Shown here in pieces: positions 1-7,605 of a stretch of DNA of 8,889 nt. The notes under the pieces are model-generated. The model had not been told where the DNA came from. It ran no database searches and saw nothing but the letters and a program-made list of their open reading frames with translations. This DNA is from Rhodobacter sp. Lineage in GTDB: Bacteria > Pseudomonadota > Alphaproteobacteria > Rhodobacterales > Rhodobacteraceae. The position numbers and the translations under genes are program-made. How positions within the stretch are numbered: position 1 is the first letter of the stretch; each line of letters begins with the position of its first letter. The DNA lies in assembly GCA_013824055.1 (NCBI GenBank), contig PNNE01000429.1, positions 1 to 8,889 on the forward strand, read 5' to 3'.

Positions 1-266
1 TGTTCCCCGCCCATGTCCTGTGGTCGATCACGGTCTTTGCGATGATGGGTCTCACGCAGGGCAACCTGGCGGCGCTGGCGATGGAGGATCTGGGTCATAT
101 CGCCGGCTTCGCGGCCTCGATGATGACCGCGCTTTCGACGGTCATGGCCGCGCTGCTGGCCGTGCCGGTGGGTCTGGCCTTCGACGGGACGCAGATTCCG
201 CTGATGGTCGCGGTCTCGGTGTTCTCAGCCCTTGCCCTGGCGTTGGTCAGCACGGTCAGGCGCTGA
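1..266 (+). CDS. MFS drug-resistance transporter, Bcr/CflA-like, C-terminal end only
   Basis: This is the 3' end of a gene that begins outside the window; the frame is open from base 3 to the TGA at 264-266, about 87 residues. The protein is very hydrophobic, with about three membrane-spanning stretches. It contains a segment reading GNLAALAMEDLGHIAGFAAS, which fits the late-helix region of Bcr/CflA-type major facilitator exporters, where a conserved 'N..ALA' and a Gly/Ala-rich 'AG.AS' segment occur. The closing part, LAVPVGLAFDGTQIPLM followed by a last helix and a short STVRR tail, also matches that subfamily's C-terminus. Members are inner-membrane proton-driven exporters of drugs or small metabolites. 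The substrate cannot be inferred from this fragment. The gene converges on mfd, and their 3' ends overlap by 42 bp. The family call is from remembered sequence pattern; another 12-helix MFS exporter remains possible. Confidence 0.75.
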   Translation, partial: FPAHVLWSITVFAMMGLTQGNLAALAMEDLGHIAGFAASMMTALSTVMAALLAVPVGLAFDGTQIPLMVAVSVFSALALALVSTVRR

Positions 267-1859
267 CGGCGCCCGGCCTGCCTTCACCACCTCGGCCAGA
301 TCGCGCGCGATGTTGAAGGCACCCTTGATCCGGTCGGCTTCGGTCTTCATCTCGCCGGTCAGCACGATCTTGTTGCCGTTCACCCGCGCCGCCGGACCCT
401 GCGCCTTCAGGAAATCGACCAGGCCGCCCGGATTGGCGAACTTGTCGTTGTGGAACTGGATCGTCGCCCCCTTCGGCCCGGCATCCAGCCGGGAAATTCC
501 CGCCCGCTTGCACATCGCCTTGATCCGCACGATCAGCATCAGCGTGTTGACCTCTTTCGGCAGCGGCCCGAAGCGGTCGATCAGCTCGGCCGCAAAGCCC
601 TCCAGCTCGACCTTCGTCGTCAGGCTGGAAAGCCGCCGATAGAGCCCCAGCCGGATGTCGAGGTCGGGTATATACGTCTCGGGGATCATCACCGGCACGC
701 CCAGGTTCAGCTGCGGCGACCAGTCGTCGTCGATGCTGGACAGCCCCTGCAACTCGCCGGACTTGATCCGGGCGATCGTTTCCTCAAGCATGTGCTGATA
801 AAGCTCGTAGCCGACCTCGCGGATATGCCCGGACTGCTCCTCGCCCAGAAGGTTGCCCGCGCCGCGCAGGTCAAGGTCATGGCTTGCCAGGTTGAACCCC
901 GCGCCAAGCGAGTCGAGGCTGCCCAGCAGCCGCAACCGCTTGGTCGCCTGCGGCGTCAGAGGCGCGCGCGGCTTGGTCGTCAGGTAACAATAGGCCCGCG
1001 TCTTCGACCGGCCCACCCGTCCCCGGATCTGATACAGTTGGCTCAGGCCGAACATATCCGCCCGGTGAACAATCATCGTGTTCGCCGTGGGAATATCCAG
1101 CCCGCTTTCAACAATCGACGTCGCCACCAGCACATCATGCTTGCCGTCGTAGAACTGGTTCATCCGGTCATCCAGATCGCCCGCCGCCAGCTGGCCATGT
1201 GCTACGACATAGGACGCCTCGGGCACCTGGGTCTTCAGGAAATCCTCGATCTCGGGCAGATCGGCGATCCGCGGCACGACATAGAAGGTCTGCCCACCCC
1301 GGAACCGCTCGCGCAGGATCGCCTCGCGAATGGTGATTGTGTCGAATTCGGAAACATAAGTCCGAATCGCCAGCCGATCCACCGGTGGAGTCGCGATGAT
1401 CGACAGATCCCGCACCCCGGTCAGCGACAGCTGCAAGGTCCGCGGAATCGGTGTCGCGGTCAGGGTCAGCACGTGCACCTCCGACCGCATCTCCTTCAGC
1501 CGTTCCTTGTGGGTCACGCCGAAATGCTGCTCTTCGTCGATGACCAGCAGGCCCAGCTTCTTGAAGGTGATGCCCTTGGCCAGCAAGGCATGGGTCCCGA
1601 CGACGATGTCCACCGACCCGTCGGCCATCGCTGCCCTTGTCGCATTGGCTTCCCTCACTGGAACAAAGCGCGACAAGGGTTTGACCGATATGGGAAATCC
1701 GCGAAACCGCTCGGCAAAGCTGCGATAATGCTGACGCGCCAGCAAGGTCGTCGGACAGATCACCGCGACCTGCATCCCCGACAGCGCCGCGACGAAGGCC
1801 GCCCGCATCGCGACCTCGGTCTTGCCGAAGCCGACGTCGCCCACAATCAGCCGATCCAT
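225..1859 (-). CDS. mfd: Mfd C-terminal part (RecG-like translocase and TRCF domain)
   Basis: This 544-codon frame runs from ATG 1859 to TGA 227-225. It carries the superfamily-2 helicase motifs in order: Walker A GDVGFGKTE (7-15), PTTLLARQH (36-44), DEEQ motif II (108-111), TATPIPRT motif III (134-141), VATSIVESGLDIP (245-257) and QIRGRVGRS motif VI (277-285). These are followed by the translocation motif region and the TRCF C-terminal domain (PVMIPETYIPDLDIRLGLYRRL, about 389-410). No catalytic residue is missing. The frame is -1 relative to the upstream part. An AAGGG at 1866-1870 sits 6 bases before its ATG, so reinitiation is physically possible, but the ATG falls inside the helicase lobe, after the Q-motif-like FPYQETDDQ, not at a domain boundary. 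That makes an evolved split gene unlikely. The 3' end overlaps the convergent MFS gene by 42 bp. Confidence 0.85.
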   Translation of the reverse strand: MDRLIVGDVGFGKTEVAMRAAFVAALSGMQVAVICPTTLLARQHYRSFAERFRGFPISVKPLSRFVPVREANATRAAMADGSVDIVVGTHALLAKGITFKKLGLLVIDEEQHFGVTHKERLKEMRSEVHVLTLTATPIPRTLQLSLTGVRDLSIIATPPVDRLAIRTYVSEFDTITIREAILRERFRGGQTFYVVPRIADLPEIEDFLKTQVPEASYVVAHGQLAAGDLDDRMNQFYDGKHDVLVATSIVESGLDIPTANTMIVHRADMFGLSQLYQIRGRVGRSKTRAYCYLTTKPRAPLTPQATKRLRLLGSLDSLGAGFNLASHDLDLRGAGNLLGEEQSGHIREVGYELYQHMLEETIARIKSGELQGLSSIDDDWSPQLNLGVPVMIPETYIPDLDIRLGLYRRLSSLTTKVELEGFAAELIDRFGPLPKEVNTLMLIVRIKAMCKRAGISRLDAGPKGATIQFHNDKFANPGGLVDFLKAQGPAARVNGNKIVLTGEMKTEADRIKGAFNIARDLAEVVKAGRAPSAPDRADQRQGKG

Positions 1860-3721
1860 CGGCTGCCCTTTTCCAGGTCCGCCACCACATCGGCAATCGC
1901 CGTCAGCTGGTCGTCGGTCTCCTGATACGGGAACCGCGCCGCGAAGGCCTCCCAGATCGAATGTGGCGCCTCCAGGATCGGCGCGTGGCGCAGGGCACGT
2001 TCCGCCGCGACCCGCATCAGCCGGTCGGCGATCTCCTTGATCCGCTCTTTCAGCTTGGCCTTCTTGGCCTGCCAGGCCCCGCCCCCCAGCCGGTCAAGGA
2101 GGCCGTCCTCATGCCCATAGCGGCTGAGCAGTTCGATGTTCTCGACCGGCAGGTAAAGCTTTGCGTTCTCGGCATATTCCAGCATCACGCAGGCATGGGG
2201 CGCGCCAAGTGCGGTGATCGTCTCGATCCCCAGATAGCGCCCCACCCCATGTTCGACGTGCACGACAAGATCGCCCACGCTTAGCGTATCGACCTCGCGC
2301 AGGAAGTTGTCGGCCTTGCGCTTGCGGCGCGGCTTGCCCACCAGCCTTTCGCCCAGCACGTCCTGCTCGGAAATCACTGCCAGCCCCGGTGCGACGAAGC
2401 CCGCCTCCAGCGGCCAGACCACCAGGAACAGGCCACCCTTCCCCTCGGGCACCTCGCGGAAATCGGCGATCTCCTTCGCGCCGCTGACGCCATTGTCGAC
2501 CAGAAGGCCCTTCAACCGCTCTCGCGCGCCGTCCGACCAGGACGCAATGACCACCTGCCCGGACTTCGACAATGCCTGAACATGCTCTGCCAAGGCACCG
2601 AAAAGATTGATCTTCTCTTGCTGGCGCTCTGGCGCGAAGTTTCGCCCGGCCCGCGCGCCTGCATCCAGAACCCCCGGTCCCGGACTTTGCGGCAAGGGCG
2701 ACAGCTGCACGACGCGCAGGGCAGCCACCGCCGTCTCCCATCCGGCATCATCCAGATACAGATCCTCGGCCGGGACCGGCTTGTAGACCGTGTCGATCCG
2801 CCCCTTGGCCCCCATCGCCTCGTGGCGCGAGTCGTAGCTGTCGGCGATCGCCTCCCACCGCGCCAGCCGCGCTGCCGTCACCTGATCGTCCAGCACCACC
2901 GAGGCGCCCGGCAGATAGTCGAACAGCGTCTCCAGCCGCTCATGGAAGAAGGGCAGCCAATGCTCCATCCCCTGATGCTTGCGGCCCGCGCTGACGGCTT
3001 CATACAAGGGGTCATCCGTGCCCGCCGCGCCAAAGCTGATCCGGTAGTTCTGCCGGAACCGCGCGATCGCGGCTTCATCCAGGATCACCTCGGAAACGGC
3101 TGAAAACTCGACCCTTTTCAGCTTTTCGGTCGTGCGCTGCGTCTCGGGGTCGAAGCGCCGCGCCCCGTCCAGCACGTCGCCGAAGAAGTCCAGCCGGATC
3201 GGCCCTCCCGGTCCCGGCGGGAAGATGTCGACGATCCCGCCCCGCAGCGCATAATCCCCCGGTTCGGCCACGGTGGAGACCGGAGTGAAGCCCATCCGCG
3301 CCAGAAACCCCTTCAGCCGCTGCTCATCCACCCGGCCGCCGACCTCGGCCCGGAAGGAGGCCGCCCGCACCACCTCACGCGTCGGCACCTTCTGGGTCGC
3401 GGCATTGAGCGTGGTCAGCAGCACGAACGGCCCCGACAGCCCGTCTGCCAGCAGGGCCAGCGTCGCCATCCGGCGGGCGCAGATCTCGGGGTTCGGGCTG
3501 ACCCGGTCGAAAGGCAGGCAATCCCAGGCCGGGAAGTCCAGCACCGCGACCGCGGGCGCCAGCACCGCAAGTGCCGCCCGCATCGCTTCGGCCCGCTTGT
3601 CGTCGCGCGCGACATGCACGACAGGTTGGCCGCGGCCCAGTTCGTGGCCCAGTTCGCGGACCACGATCCGGGCATCGAAGCCCTCGGGCGCGCCGCCCAT
3701 CAAGATGCGTTCTGCTGTCAT
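1847..3721 (-). CDS. mfd: Mfd N-terminal part (UvrB-like and RNAP-interaction domains)
   Basis: This 624-codon frame starts at ATG 3721 and ends at TGA 1849-1847. Residues about 1-330 resemble the UvrB-like UvrA-binding module of Mfd: DFPAWDCLPFDRVSPNPEI (62-80) corresponds to the 'DWETLPYD..SPH' block, and GDYALRGGIVDIFPPG (155-170) is highly typical. Like other Mfd proteins this module has no Walker ATPase motif. Residues about 480-545 are the RNA-polymerase-interacting domain, beginning VGDLVVHVEHGVGRYLGI (482-499). FPYQETDDQ (597-605) is the start of the helicase lobe. The last four residues (RWIG) are out of frame relative to the family. If translated alone, the product could bind UvrA and the RNA polymerase beta subunit but could not hydrolyse ATP. 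The ribosome-binding site is weak (a GAGA just upstream); the start is supported by resemblance to relatives beginning MTAERIL.GGAPEGFDAR. Confidence 0.85.
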   Translation of the reverse strand: MTAERILMGGAPEGFDARIVVRELGHELGRGQPVVHVARDDKRAEAMRAALAVLAPAVAVLDFPAWDCLPFDRVSPNPEICARRMATLALLADGLSGPFVLLTTLNAATQKVPTREVVRAASFRAEVGGRVDEQRLKGFLARMGFTPVSTVAEPGDYALRGGIVDIFPPGPGGPIRLDFFGDVLDGARRFDPETQRTTEKLKRVEFSAVSEVILDEAAIARFRQNYRISFGAAGTDDPLYEAVSAGRKHQGMEHWLPFFHERLETLFDYLPGASVVLDDQVTAARLARWEAIADSYDSRHEAMGAKGRIDTVYKPVPAEDLYLDDAGWETAVAALRVVQLSPLPQSPGPGVLDAGARAGRNFAPERQQEKINLFGALAEHVQALSKSGQVVIASWSDGARERLKGLLVDNGVSGAKEIADFREVPEGKGGLFLVVWPLEAGFVAPGLAVISEQDVLGERLVGKPRRKRKADNFLREVDTLSVGDLVVHVEHGVGRYLGIETITALGAPHACVMLEYAENAKLYLPVENIELLSRYGHEDGLLDRLGGGAWQAKKAKLKERIKEIADRLMRVAAERALRHAPILEAPHSIWEAFAARFPYQETDDQLTAIADVVADLEKGSRWIG

Positions 3722-3749
3722 GGGTCTCGTGGTTCCCGGTCAGGTCCGG

Positions 3750-4274
3750 TCAGTTGAGAATGGACACGCTGAGGTTCTGCCAGGTGCCATAAAAGGCCGT
3801 GACGGTGATCGCCAGCATGCCGATGACCTGCACAACCCTGCGATGGATCGTAAGCCTGCGGTAAAGGGCCTCGCCCGTCGCGGCCTCGGCGACGATCCGC
3901 CGACTGGCACGGACGCTGGTCCAGACCACCAAGAGGATCGGCGCAAGCAGCAGCAGCACCGCCTGGGCAAACTCGACATCATACCAGAAGCCCAGGACCG
4001 CCAGCGCGGCCAGCCAGAAGGCTGCAAGCGCCACGATCAGCACAGCGCCGCTGTCGAAGACATGCAAGAGCCGGTTGATGTTGATCCGCACCAGGTCCTC
4101 GACATCGGCCTGGGCCTGCCCGCCTTCGCGCCGGGCGCGCTGGATCATGTCATGCGGCACGCCAAGCACCCAATGACTGACCGAGGACCACAAGGCCGCC
4201 AGCGCGATCCAGTACCAGAGGTTGGAGAACGACCTCAGGTCGATGACTTCAAGCGCCGTATCCAGGACATCCAA
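3750..4274 (-). CDS. conserved four-helix membrane protein of unknown function
   Basis: The product has 174 residues. Hydrophobic segments lie at about 19-38 (LWYWIALAALWSSVSHWVLG), 73-97, 102-124 and 146-164, separated by charged loops (RARREGGQAQADVEDLVRINI; RASRRIVAEAATGEALYRRL), so it should be an inner-membrane protein with four helices. I recognise the pattern '..ELIDMRSFSNLW(Y/F)WI...SHWVLGVP.DM..RARR' from Rhodobacteraceae proteins that databases label 'component of SufBCD complex'. I know of no experimental basis for that label, and nothing in this sequence or its neighbours indicates Fe-S assembly. The start is TTG at 4274: it places the first residue exactly where relatives begin (MD....E.ID.RSFSN), and a GAAGGAG lies 9-12 bases upstream. 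No in-frame ATG competes. The gene precedes mfd by 28 bp on the same strand and diverges from hemB. It is probably an orthologous core gene, but its function is unknown. Confidence 0.8.
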   Translation of the reverse strand: MDVLDTALEVIDLRSFSNLWYWIALAALWSSVSHWVLGVPHDMIQRARREGGQAQADVEDLVRININRLLHVFDSGAVLIVALAAFWLAALAVLGFWYDVEFAQAVLLLLAPILLVVWTSVRASRRIVAEAATGEALYRRLTIHRRVVQVIGMLAITVTAFYGTWQNLSVSILN

Positions 4275-4394
4275 CTGCCCGGTCTCCTTCGTGTATCACC
4301 GTGTCCCGCATAGATAACTTGAGGCGGCTCTCTTTCCATGTCAGGCAGAAGCGAAAGCCGCAAGTCCCTTGATCGGGACGGAAAGGAGCCAGCC
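4275..4394. promoter_or_regulatory. divergent promoter region between the membrane-protein/mfd unit and hemB
   Basis: This 120-bp gap separates two divergently transcribed genes and must hold promoters for both directions. The most A/T-rich patch is 4309-4320 (CATAGATAACTT); GATAAC at 4313-4318 is a four-of-six match to a -10 box for hemB, but no good -35 box lies 16-18 bases upstream. No clear FNR, Fur or CtrA-type operator was seen. The hemB leader holds a small hairpin, GTCCC (4364-4368) with GGGAC (4375-4379) around a six-base loop, immediately before the ribosome-binding site at 4380-4388. A short CTTTCC at 4332-4337 could pair with GGAAAG of that site. These elements are weak and may be chance. 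Confidence 0.35.
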
Positions 4395-5393
<999 letters not shown>

Positions 5394-5417
5394 CGCGAAA
5401 CCGGCTCGCAAGACCCC

Positions 5418-5460
5418 AAATTCCTTCGAAGGAATTTGCAAAAGTCTTTGAAGACTTTTG
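5418..5460. terminator. tandem palindromes between convergent hemB and cckA, probable bidirectional terminator
   Basis: Two inverted repeats lie one base apart in the 86-bp gap. The first (5418-5437) is a perfect 20-bp palindrome with arm AAATTCCTTC. The second (5439-5460) has 10-bp perfect arms CAAAAGTCTT/AAGACTTTTG around a central TG. Each would form a hairpin ending in TTT or TTTT whichever strand is transcribed, and the position between two stop codons facing each other fits a shared terminator. The stems are A/T-richer than classical intrinsic terminators and the T tails are part of the stems, so the call rests on position and symmetry. I have the impression that similar CTTCGAAG-centred palindromes recur in Rhodobacteraceae intergenic regions, but I could not check this. 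A protein-binding site or a dispersed repeat is an alternative. Confidence 0.65.
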
Positions 5461-5479
5461 GGCGCAGGTCCGACGGGTC

Positions 5480-7528
5480 TCAGCTCAACAACCCCTGCAC
5501 CGTATTTGTCAGGTCGTTCAGCGAGAACGGCTTTGGCAGGAAGACCGAGTTCGGCACCCGCGCCTGGTCTTCGGCCAGCCCGTCCTCGGCATAGCCGGAC
5601 ATGAACACCACCTTCACCCCCGGCCGGTCCAGATGCGCACGCCTGACCCAGGCCGGGCCGTCCATTCCCGGCATCACCACGTCGGTCACGAACAGATCCA
5701 CATGCAGCGCCTTGTCGTCCAACCGGGCCAGCGCCTCTTCGGCATTCGCCGCCTCGAGGACCGTGTAGCCCCGCAAGGACAGCGCCCGGCTGGCAAAGGC
5801 ACGGACCGAGGCCTCGTCCTCGACCAGCAGGATCACCCCTTCGCCCTGCCTTGCGGCCACGCGGCGGACCTCGGGGGCCGGAGCCTGCTCCTCGCCCTCG
5901 TAGACCGGGAAATACAGCGAGAAGGTCGTCCCTTCGCCCACCACCGAATCGACGAAGATGTAGCCGCCCGACTGCTTGACGATGCCGTAGGCCATCGACA
6001 GGCCAAGGCCGGTGCCCTCGCCCACGCGCTTGGTCGTGAAGAAGGGTTCGAAGATCTGCCGCAACTGGTGTTCGGGGATGCCGATCCCGTGGTCCACCAC
6101 GCGGATCACCGTGAAATCCCCGGCCGGGACCGTGGCGCGGTCGCGTTTCAGGTCCTCGGCCAGCGTCACCGGCTCGGTCTCGATCCGGATGCTGCCGCCG
6201 TTCGGCATCGCGTCGCGCGCATTGACCACCAGGTTGATCAGCACCTGCTCGATCTGCCGCTTGTCCGCCCGGATCTTGCCCAGGCTCTTGCCGACCTCCC
6301 GCCCAAGGTGCCCCAGCGACAGCTCGACCTTGTCGACCATCAGCCGGTTCAGCAGATGCGTGAGGTCGGCCAGCACGTCCTCCAGGTCCAGAACCTCGGG
6401 GTTCAGGGTCTGCTTGCGCGAGAAGGCCAGCAGCTGCCCGACCAGCGAAGCCGCCCGGTTGGCGTTCTGCCGGATCTGCTCCAGGTCGGCAAAATCGCTG
6501 TCCTCGCGGCCGTGGCGCAACAAAAGCAGGTCGCAGTGGCCCGAGATCGCGGTCAGCAGGTTGTTGAAATCATGCGCGATTCCGCCTGCAAGCTGGCCGA
6601 TCGCCTGCATCTTCTGGCTTTGGGCGAACTGCGCCTCCATCGTCTTCAGCCGCGTCGCGTCGTTCAGGATCGCAAGCCCCCCCGGCCGTCCGCCATCGAC
6701 GTAGCGGCGCAGGGTGATCTGCAAGAACCGCTCCTCCTCGCCGCGCACCCGCAGCACCTCGGACCCGCCGGGATGCCGCCCGGCGACCACGTCCGCCAGC
6801 CATTCCGAGACCGGACGCCCCAGCCCCTCGAACAGGTCGTGGAACATCGCGGCGCGGATTTCGCCGCGCCAGATCAGGTCGCGTGCCGCGTGGTTTGCGA
6901 TCCGCATCACCCCGTCCGGGCCGAAGGTCATGATCGCGACCGGCACCTCTTCAAGGTCCGAGCTCACGGCCATCGGCGCCGGCCGGTCGCTGCGGTCGAA
7001 GGCCTGACCCTCGCGCGGCAGGTCGACCTCGTCGGCGCGCCAGAGAAAGCGGTCCTCGCTGGCCTGGTGCACTGTCAGTCGCAGGATCGCCCCGTGGCTG
7101 ACCAGGTCCTCGCGGGCCGAGCCGGTGGCCTCTGCCGCCTTCTGCAACCGCAGCATCAGCTCGCCGGGGCTTAGCACATGGCGTTCAAGCACCCGATGCA
7201 GCACGCGCGCATCCGCCCCGAATCGAGCTTCGGCAGCCTCGTTGCGCAGGATCAGCCGCCCCGAAGGATCGGTCAGGAAGCAGGGGGCCGGGTCGGCCGC
7301 CAGCATCCGGAAGGCAGCAAGGTTTGCCGCATCTTCCGGGCGCCGGCCCAGCAGCAACCAGAAAGCGACCCCCAGCCCGAGCGCGACCAGCACCAGACCG
7401 GCCATCAGACGCGCCGCACCATCCGAGCCGTCGTTCAGCGCCCAGGCCAGGACCAGGCCCAGACCGGGCAGCCCCAGTGCCAGAAGAACCCCAAGCCCGA
7501 CGCGTTCAACCTGCACTTGCCCCGTCAA
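5480..7528 (-). CDS. cckA: CckA, cell-cycle hybrid sensor histidine kinase/phosphatase
   Basis: CckA is an inner-membrane kinase that passes phosphate through its own receiver domain to ChpT and on to CtrA and CpdR; in Rhodobacterales this relay controls motility and gene transfer agents. Counting from the alternative GTG at 7621 (713 aa), the parts are: two membrane helices (about 41-61, 71-91), two PAS-like regions (100-200, 220-320), a dimerisation/phosphoacceptor block GQLAGGIAHDFNNLL with H350, the N box N467 (NLVVNARDA), G1 DHGIGIPE (510-517), G2 GEGTGLGLS (534-542), and a C-terminal receiver with EDE (601-603), phosphoacceptor D647 (TDVVMPGMDG) and K697. All catalytic residues are present. 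I prefer the TTG at 7528 (682 aa): GGAGG at 7535-7539 lies six bases upstream and the start falls just before the first helix, leaving the CtrA box and other repeats outside the coding region. The longer GTG form cannot be excluded. Confidence 0.9.
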   Translation of the reverse strand: MTGQVQVERVGLGVLLALGLPGLGLVLAWALNDGSDGAARLMAGLVLVALGLGVAFWLLLGRRPEDAANLAAFRMLAADPAPCFLTDPSGRLILRNEAAEARFGADARVLHRVLERHVLSPGELMLRLQKAAEATGSAREDLVSHGAILRLTVHQASEDRFLWRADEVDLPREGQAFDRSDRPAPMAVSSDLEEVPVAIMTFGPDGVMRIANHAARDLIWRGEIRAAMFHDLFEGLGRPVSEWLADVVAGRHPGGSEVLRVRGEEERFLQITLRRYVDGGRPGGLAILNDATRLKTMEAQFAQSQKMQAIGQLAGGIAHDFNNLLTAISGHCDLLLLRHGREDSDFADLEQIRQNANRAASLVGQLLAFSRKQTLNPEVLDLEDVLADLTHLLNRLMVDKVELSLGHLGREVGKSLGKIRADKRQIEQVLINLVVNARDAMPNGGSIRIETEPVTLAEDLKRDRATVPAGDFTVIRVVDHGIGIPEHQLRQIFEPFFTTKRVGEGTGLGLSMAYGIVKQSGGYIFVDSVVGEGTTFSLYFPVYEGEEQAPAPEVRRVAARQGEGVILLVEDEASVRAFASRALSLRGYTVLEAANAEEALARLDDKALHVDLFVTDVVMPGMDGPAWVRRAHLDRPGVKVVFMSGYAEDGLAEDQARVPNSVFLPKPFSLNDLTNTVQGLLS

Positions 7529-7534
7529 ATCGGT

Positions 7535-7539
7535 CCTCC
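7535..7539 (-). promoter_or_regulatory. ribosome-binding site that decides the cckA start
   Basis: On the minus strand GGAGG (part of GGGGCGGAGG) lies six bases before the TTG at 7528-7526, an ideal distance. The upstream GTG at 7621 has only a weak purine patch before it (GGGC), and starting there would add 31 mostly polar residues that look unlike the rest of the protein and would put a CtrA box inside the gene. Confidence 0.6.
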
Positions 7540-7590
7540 GCCCCTGCCTTGCATCCGTGCCAGACTGGTTCGAACCATCACCGGACAAGG

Positions 7591-7605
7591 TTAATCGACT
7601 GTTAA
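7591..7605 (-). promoter_or_regulatory. CtrA-binding box, TTAA-N7-TTAA, upstream of cckA
   Basis: The sequence holds TTAA (7591-7594), seven bases, then TTAA (7602-7605). The flanks extend the symmetry to GGTTAA...TTAACC. This is an exact match to the established CtrA recognition motif TTAA-N7-TTAA(C). In GC-rich DNA with very few TTAA words nearby, such a match by chance is unlikely. It lies 63-77 bases upstream of the preferred TTG start of cckA and just after the end of rsmB, where a cckA promoter would be expected. The inference is that phosphorylated CtrA controls cckA transcription, closing a feedback loop. Activation or repression cannot be decided because no clear -10 box was found. 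Confidence 0.75.

Larger units (their letters stand above)
225..3721 (-). pseudogene. mfd: mfd, transcription-repair coupling factor, interrupted by one frameshift
   Basis: Taken together, two overlapping minus-strand frames encode a complete Mfd of about 1,164 residues, the normal family length (about 1,150). Mfd is a cytoplasmic DNA translocase that binds RNA polymerase stalled at a lesion, pushes it off and recruits UvrA for nucleotide-excision repair. Every expected block is present in order: UvrB-like N-terminus, RNA-polymerase-interacting domain, RecG-like helicase motifs, C-terminal TRCF domain. The only defect is one missing base near 1860-1870. Restoring one G in the G-run gives LEKGQPMDRLIVGDVGFGKTE, and adding a C further on gives GSPMDRL; both fit the family. 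No other stop or shift is visible, so the lesion is either very recent or a sequencing/assembly error in a short homopolymer. The gene may therefore be intact in the organism. It lies 28 bp downstream of a membrane-protein gene, probably in one transcript. Confidence 0.8.

Noticed and set aside
450..1925. Long open frame of 491 codons on the plus strand, opposite mfd
   Set aside because: It is antisense to clearly recognisable Mfd helicase motifs, is full of Arg, Gln, His and Pro as expected of GC-rich shadow frames, resembles no family I know, and has no convincing ribosome-binding site.
4289..4318. Sigma-70-like promoter TTCGTG with TAGATA at a 17-base spacing
   Set aside because: The -35 hexamer matches the consensus poorly and the -10 is ambiguous; it is not strong enough to list as a mapped promoter.
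4338..4394. N-terminal extension of HemB from ATG 4338
   Set aside because: The extra 19 residues are highly polar and unlike HemB termini, while ATG 4395 has a strong GGAAAGGAG at the right distance and gives the family's usual length.
5633..7174. Open frame of 513 codons on the plus strand, opposite cckA
   Set aside because: It is a shadow of the CckA frame with biased Gln/Arg/His composition, while the opposite strand encodes an intact kinase with all motifs.
7561..7577. GGTTCGAACC resembling a tRNA T-arm
   Set aside because: There is no acceptor stem, anticodon arm or CCA end around it on either strand; it is only a short palindrome.
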